From Pseudomonadales bacterium (GTDB taxonomy: Bacteria; Pseudomonadota; Gammaproteobacteria; Pseudomonadales; Azotimanducaceae): 10,280 bases of DNA. The position numbers and the translations under genes were made by a program. The stretch covers positions 1 through 10,280 of the forward strand of contig SKXG01000035.1 in assembly GCA_007128525.1 (NCBI GenBank). The letters run 5' to 3'. The notes under the pieces were generated by a model, which saw nothing but the letters and a program-made list of their open reading frames with translations, made no database searches and was not told the DNA's origin. Positions 6,763 through 10,280 of this stretch are shown one piece after another; within the stretch, counting starts at the first letter, position 1; the number at the start of each line of letters is the position of its first letter.

Positions 6763-8954
6763 GCGGTTTTCTCCCGTTGTTGTTCCTGGTTCTGTGGACG
6801 ACCACGGCGCCAGCGATGAAAGCGCTCCACCCACTTCAGCACCCCTTCCGGCGCGTGGGCTTTCTTCCATTCGCCGGCGGCGAACTTGTTCGCTTCCACC
6901 ATGGTTGGGTAGGCATGGATGGTGCCGAGGATCTTGTTCAGGCCCAGGTTATACTTCATGGCCAGCACGTATTCCTGCAGCATGTTGCCGGCATCGGCTG
7001 CGACGATGGTAACGCCGAGTATCTTGTCGCTGCCTTTGGCGGTAATAACTTTGACAAAGCCCTGATCGGTGCCATCAGCAATGGCGCGATCCAGGTCGTC
7101 GATACCGTAACGGGTGACCTCAAAGGCTATGTCATCATCTGCTGCCATAGCTTCGGTCATCCCGACATGGGCGACTTCCGGGGACGTAAAGGTCGTCCAC
7201 GGAATCACGCGGTAGTCAGCCTTGAATTTCCGAAACATCCCGAACAGGGCATTGACCGAGGCATACCAAGCCTGGTGGGCTGCCGTATGCGTAAACTGGT
7301 ACGGACCGGCAACGTCACCACAGGCGTAAATGTTGGGAAAGCGCGTCTGCAGATAGTCGTTGGTGTCTACTGTGCCATTGGGCCGGGTCGGAATGCCGAT
7401 CTCCTCAAGACCCAGGCCTTCGGTGTTGGCCTTCCGCCCCAGGGCCACCAGAACCTTGTCGAATTCGAAGCGCTGCTCGGCGCCGTCGTGGTCGGCGTAG
7501 AGTACATTCTGACCGTCTTCGATGGCGAAGCGCGTTGCCTTGGTGTTCAGATGCAGCTGGACGCCATCGGCCTGCAACGCATCCGCGACCAGAGCGGAGG
7601 CTTCGGGCTCATCCCGGCCCATGACGCGATCCGCCATCTCAACCTGCACCACTTCCGAGCCCAGCCGTGAAAAGCTCTGCGCCAATTCGCAGCCGATTGG
7701 CCCACCGCCCAGCACCAGCAAGCGCTGAGGCAGATCCTCGAGCTGCCAGAGGGTGTCTGAGGTCAGCCGGTCGGCAGCCGCCAGGGTGTCGAGCCCGGAA
7801 ATTGGTGGCACCAGGGGCTTGGCGCCGGTCGCCAGCACGATGTGCCGTGCACTTAGACGGCTGGTTTCGCCCTTGTGCTCGATCTCCACCTCCCATGGCG
7901 AGACCAGTCGCGCGTGGCCGGTTCGGCAGTCGACACCGAGTTCGGTGTAGCGTTCTACCGAGTCGTGCGGTTCAATCTTTTTGATCACGTTTTGGATACG
8001 CCGCATGACTGCCGGGAAGTCCGCGTGGGTCTCGACCGGCGCAATGCCATACTCCGGGAACTTGCGCGTCTGGTGCAGCAGGCTGGCGCTCTTGATCAGC
8101 GCTTTGGACGGCACGCAGCCGGTATTCAGGCAGTCGCCTCCCATCTTTTCTTTCTCAATCAGCGTGACCCCAGCCTTAACCGTCGCTGCAATATAAGAGG
8201 ACACCAGACCGGCCGAGCCGGCGCCGATCACGATCAGATTTCGATCGAAATGACGGGGTCTTTGCCACCCCTTGTACACAGCTCTGCGGTTCACCAGGCT
8301 CATGATGCCGCGCGCAATCCAGGGGAACAGGGCAAGCAAAAGGAAGGCGCCGATCAGGTTTGGTGACAACAGGCCACTGACGGTATCGATCTGGCCGATC
8401 TGCGCGCCGGCGTTGACGTATACAATGGTGCCCGCGAGCATGCCGATTTGACTGACCCAGTAGAAGGTCCAGACTTTCAAGTTCGTCAGACCCATCGCCA
8501 GGTTGATGGCAAAGAAGGGAATCGCCGGCACCAGGCGCATGCTGAATAGATACATGGCGCCATCACGTTCGATGCCGGCGTTGATGGTCTTCATCTGCTT
8601 ATTCAGCGTCTGTTGGACCCAGTCCCGCAGCAGCCAGCGTGACACCAGAAAGGCAAGCGTTGCACCAATGGTGGACGCAAACGACACCAATACAGTGCCG
8701 ACCAGCAGACCGAACAGGGCGCCAGCAGCAATGGTCATGATGGCTGCACCAGGGAGGGAGACAGCGGTAACAACCACGTACATCAGAAAAAAGCTGCCGA
8801 TGACCAGAACCGGATGTGTGCTGTAGAACTGGTGAAAGCGGTCAAGCTGGCCCTTGAGATAATCCAGCGTCAGATACTGCCCAACATCGAAGGTGAAGTA
8901 GGCGATGATGATCGCCGCGATCACCACCAGCAGGGCGATTTTCTTTGCGTTCAT
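6759..8954 (-). CDS. TVP38/TMEM64 (VTT) membrane domain fused to FAD-dependent dithiol oxidoreductase (MerA/Lpd-like)
   Basis: This is a 731-residue two-part protein. Residues 1-230 hold several transmembrane helices with the VTT/SNARE-associated core, including VVTAVSLPGAAIMTIAAGALFG and FSMRLVPAIPFFAINLAMGL. From about 238 a complete class-I flavoprotein disulfide reductase follows. It has FAD motif VIGAGSAGL (242-250), redox-active Cys275 and Cys280 in GGDCLNTGCVPSK, NAD(P) motif LGGGPIG (415-421), the second FAD motif ACGDVAG (544-550), and His680/Glu687 in HAYPTMVE at the dimer interface. Glu at the end of the second NAD-fold strand (VVQVEM) favours NADH. It lacks the N-terminal metal-binding domain and the C-terminal vicinal cysteines of true mercuric reductase, so Hg(II) reduction is doubtful. 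The ATG at 8954 has AGGAG six bases upstream; an in-frame ORF start 30 bases earlier lacks one. It lies 14 bp after the radical SAM gene. Confidence 0.92.
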   Translation of the reverse strand: MNAKKIALLVVIAAIIIAYFTFDVGQYLTLDYLKGQLDRFHQFYSTHPVLVIGSFFLMYVVVTAVSLPGAAIMTIAAGALFGLLVGTVLVSFASTIGATLAFLVSRWLLRDWVQQTLNKQMKTINAGIERDGAMYLFSMRLVPAIPFFAINLAMGLTNLKVWTFYWVSQIGMLAGTIVYVNAGAQIGQIDTVSGLLSPNLIGAFLLLALFPWIARGIMSLVNRRAVYKGWQRPRHFDRNLIVIGAGSAGLVSSYIAATVKAGVTLIEKEKMGGDCLNTGCVPSKALIKSASLLHQTRKFPEYGIAPVETHADFPAVMRRIQNVIKKIEPHDSVERYTELGVDCRTGHARLVSPWEVEIEHKGETSRLSARHIVLATGAKPLVPPISGLDTLAAADRLTSDTLWQLEDLPQRLLVLGGGPIGCELAQSFSRLGSEVVQVEMADRVMGRDEPEASALVADALQADGVQLHLNTKATRFAIEDGQNVLYADHDGAEQRFEFDKVLVALGRKANTEGLGLEEIGIPTRPNGTVDTNDYLQTRFPNIYACGDVAGPYQFTHTAAHQAWYASVNALFGMFRKFKADYRVIPWTTFTSPEVAHVGMTEAMAADDDIAFEVTRYGIDDLDRAIADGTDQGFVKVITAKGSDKILGVTIVAADAGNMLQEYVLAMKYNLGLNKILGTIHAYPTMVEANKFAAGEWKKAHAPEGVLKWVERFHRWRRGRPQNQEQQREKTA

Positions 8955-8968
8955 GCGGTGCTCCTGTT

Positions 8969-9883
8969 TTAGATTTCGCTGCACGAGGCGCCGTACTTGA
9001 AGCAGCTGAAGCAGCGGTGATGCTTCATCATGACGCGGGGCCTTAAGCTGTCTTTTAGCGTGCCACCCAGGTCGTACTGCGGGTCGTCATCGACCAGCGT
9101 GCAGGCGTAAACGCGCATAGCACCGTCCTTCTTGATCACCATGCGCGAAAAGGCGCACATGAACTGAGCTCTGGTCTCGGCGGTTTGAAACTCGGTCATG
9201 CAGTTTTCGGTGATCTCCGGGTGATCGCGGTGGCTGAACGGCGTGCCGAAATCGGGGAACCAGATGATAGGCAGATCCTCCGGCAGGTCCTGCTCAGCAA
9301 ACAGCTGACGGTACTTGTCGTCGACGGCCTGCGGATCTTCATCGGCCGACTCCTGCTGACGCGCCACAGAGACATGAAAGCCCCGGGCCACCAGTTGGCG
9401 CAGTGCCTCGAAGGACTGCTCAAAGGTGCCTTCGCCTCGCCCGGCGTCATGCGCCTGCTGATCGGCAAAATCGATGCTGATCCGGAAATTCGCTGGATGT
9501 GGTTTGTCGCGCAGTGGCTCGATCTGTTGCATGCGTTGCAACAGCGGGCTGGTGCCGTTGGTCAGGACCAGGGCCGGGGCGTGCTGCAAGGCATAGTCGA
9601 GAATCTGCGGGAACTGGCGAGCCACGAAAGGCTCGCCGCCGGTGAACGAAAAACGCTCAACGCCGAGTGCTGCGGCTTCATCGATGAAGGGGCGCACATC
9701 CGCCAGTGTCATCAGCTGCAGCCGGTCGTCACCGGGCTTGGAGCCCTCCAGACAGAACGGGCAGGCCAGATTGCAGGCGGTGCCGGTGTGAAACCAGAGC
9801 TCTCTGAGTTGCGGTGACTCAATATAGCCACGTGGTGAGCCGTCAGCACAAAAATGCCAGTCGTAGGTTCGGATCATCTCCAT
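8969..9883 (-). CDS. Radical SAM protein with Cys-rich C-terminus (SPASM-like)
   Basis: This 304-residue enzyme should cleave S-adenosylmethionine at a [4Fe-4S] cluster to make a 5'-deoxyadenosyl radical. The cluster motif is CX3CX2C with Cys37, Cys41 and Cys44 (ACNLACPFC), followed by the SAM-binding FSFTGGEPF (about residues 83-91) and RISIDFAD in the barrel. The C-terminal third holds six cysteines (228, 243, 261, 291, 294, 301), including CFSCFKYGASC at the very end. This suggests one or two auxiliary Fe-S clusters as in SPASM or twitch proteins. The substrate is unknown. It sits between an ArsM-like gene (49 bp upstream) and the membrane reductase fusion (14 bp downstream), suggesting a role in organoarsenical chemistry. 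It does not resemble ArsS as I know it: no DUF3641-type tail and a different N-terminus. The start is ATG at 9883 (see the ribosome binding site entry). The family call is firm; the pathway is inference. Confidence 0.88.
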   Translation of the reverse strand: MEMIRTYDWHFCADGSPRGYIESPQLRELWFHTGTACNLACPFCLEGSKPGDDRLQLMTLADVRPFIDEAAALGVERFSFTGGEPFVARQFPQILDYALQHAPALVLTNGTSPLLQRMQQIEPLRDKPHPANFRISIDFADQQAHDAGRGEGTFEQSFEALRQLVARGFHVSVARQQESADEDPQAVDDKYRQLFAEQDLPEDLPIIWFPDFGTPFSHRDHPEITENCMTEFQTAETRAQFMCAFSRMVIKKDGAMRVYACTLVDDDPQYDLGGTLKDSLRPRVMMKHHRCFSCFKYGASCSEI

Positions 9884-9890
9884 GTTCTGT

Positions 9891-9896
9891 TCCCCC
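9891..9896 (-). promoter_or_regulatory. Ribosome binding site that decides the radical SAM start
   Basis: GGGGGA on the minus strand lies seven bases before the ATG at 9883. A TTG at 9898 is in frame but overlaps this site, so the ATG is preferred. A second ATG six bases further in (9877) is possible but more poorly spaced. Confidence 0.65.
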
Positions 9897-9917
9897 AATG
9901 ATGCGTGGGTGTCAGCC

Positions 9918-9944
9918 GGGTTGTGCTGTCAGTCAGCAGCACCC
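9918..9944 (-). other. Hairpin spanning the arsM-like stop codon
   Basis: On the transcript strand GGGTGCTG (9937-9944), an eight-base loop, and CAGCAC-AA-CCC (9918-9928) can pair as an 8-bp stem with a two-base bulge. It includes the last Gly and Cys codons; the loop holds the end of the stop codon. With no U-tract it is not a standard terminator. It could be an RNA-processing or stability element that sets the arsM to radical SAM expression ratio. Confidence 0.35.
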
Positions 9945-10280
9945 ACCGTCTGTGTCGTTCTCGCTTTTTGAGTTTGCCGCGGGGGCACTAAAGGGCGAAC
10001 TCTGCCCGCAACCTGGAAACAGCCCGAAGTGTCGGGAGAAATCACCAACAAATTCAAAGTGCGGCGCCAGCCGTGAATTGGCCAGCATCAACCAGGTGTT
10101 GCCGCAGACCGGGAATACCCGGCCTGTCTCAATGTGATGATGGGCATCGAGTTCGAACGCTTCCGGCTGTTCCGGAATGCTGCCCTGATAAATGACGGCC
10201 TGGCCGTAGTCTTCGCAGGCCGTTTCCAGTTCGTCGATCTTGAACAGCCGATAGGTGGCCGAATAAAAGGCGGCACGTCC
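9933..10280 (-). CDS. arsM: ArsM-like arsenite S-adenosylmethyltransferase, C-terminal 115 residues (partial)
   Basis: The gene enters from the right edge, so only the C-terminal domain is visible. Motifs match the arsenite methyltransferase family, which transfers methyl groups from SAM to thiol-bound As(III) in the cytosol. They are ATYRLFKIDELE (visible residues 8-19), CEDYGQAVIYQGSIP (22-36), HHHIETGRVFPVCGNTW (47-63), and APHFEFVGDFSRHFGLF (72-88). The Cys of CEDYGQ is likely the last of the conserved arsenic-binding cysteines, from memory of the family. The protein then has a low-complexity Ser/Ala/Asn tail and ends in Gly-Gly-Cys-Cys, a vicinal thiol pair suited to binding As(III). Stop is TGA at 9933-9935. 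The frame is open to the window edge. The SAM-binding Rossmann part lies outside, so activity cannot be judged. It is probably the first or an early gene of the operon with the radical SAM, fusion and DoxX-like genes. The family call is strong but based on the C-terminus alone. Confidence 0.83.
   Translation of the reverse strand, partial: GRAAFYSATYRLFKIDELETACEDYGQAVIYQGSIPEQPEAFELDAHHHIETGRVFPVCGNTWLMLANSRLAPHFEFVGDFSRHFGLFPGCGQSSPFSAPAANSKSENDTDGGCC

Noticed and set aside
6747..7670. A 307-codon plus-strand open frame
   Set aside because: It lies antisense to the reductase fusion, whose motifs are complete in the other frame. Its translation shows no recognisable family pattern, so it is a shadow of GC-rich codon use.
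6759..8954. Annotation as mercuric reductase merA
   Set aside because: The N-terminal heavy-metal-associated domain and the C-terminal Cys-Cys pair needed for Hg(II) handling are absent, and no other mer gene is nearby in the window.
9185..9817. A 210-codon plus-strand open frame
   Set aside because: It is antisense to the radical SAM gene, whose cluster motif and GGEP motif are intact. The translation looks random.
8969..9883. Annotation of the radical SAM gene as arsS
   Set aside because: The protein has a SPASM-like Cys pattern at its end and a different N-terminal segment from the ArsS family as I know it. The arsM neighbour alone is not enough for the name.
9814..10137. A 107-codon plus-strand open frame covering the arsM-radical SAM junction
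   Set aside because: It runs antisense to the arsM-like C-terminus and the radical SAM start, both supported by conserved motifs. It has no family features of its own.

Overview
The window looks like chromosomal DNA of a fairly GC-rich Gram-negative bacterium, most likely a gammaproteobacterium. This rests on an outer-membrane-type lipoprotein signal, Shine-Dalgarno-led genes, tight minus-strand operons, and a quinol-type nitric oxide reductase gene. The taxonomic placement is an inference from protein style and base composition; no rRNA or other marker gene is present. I see no tRNA, rRNA, CRISPR array, insertion sequence or phage gene.

Left part (1-2028). The 5' part of a quinol-dependent nitric oxide reductase gene (norB/norZ type) runs leftwards out of the window. 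A roughly 200-bp divergent intergenic region with three AAGATGT-like repeats separates it from a rightward pair of overlapping genes: an exported DUF3047 protein and a small NTF2/SnoaL-like protein. The pair ends at a perfect 9-bp-stem hairpin that it shares with a convergent gene.

Middle part (2029-6266, all minus strand). Reading in the direction of transcription, there is a GlsB/YeaQ/YmgE-type small membrane protein. It is followed by a 921-residue subtilisin-family (S8) lipoprotein protease with several accessory beta domains, and then an aldo/keto reductase with a complete catalytic tetrad. A 9-bp inverted repeat with a 31-nt loop lies between the first two genes.

Right part (6346-10280, all minus strand). 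This is a compact operon entering from the right edge. It contains the C-terminal part of an ArsM-like arsenite S-adenosylmethyltransferase, a radical SAM protein with a Cys-rich C-terminus, a fusion of a TVP38/TMEM64-type membrane domain to a MerA/Lpd-like FAD disulfide oxidoreductase, and a DoxX-like four-helix membrane protein. Spacings are 49 nt, 14 nt and a 4-bp overlap, so these four genes are very probably co-transcribed.

The gene content resembles organoarsenical (arsenosugar-type) biosynthesis neighbourhoods, in which arsM accompanies a radical SAM enzyme and TVP38 or disulfide-reductase genes. The radical SAM protein here does not look like the known ArsS family, so the operon may make or handle a different methylated arsenic (or related) metabolite. 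This is the most interesting item in the window. The link to arsenic rests on the partial ArsM and is otherwise inference.
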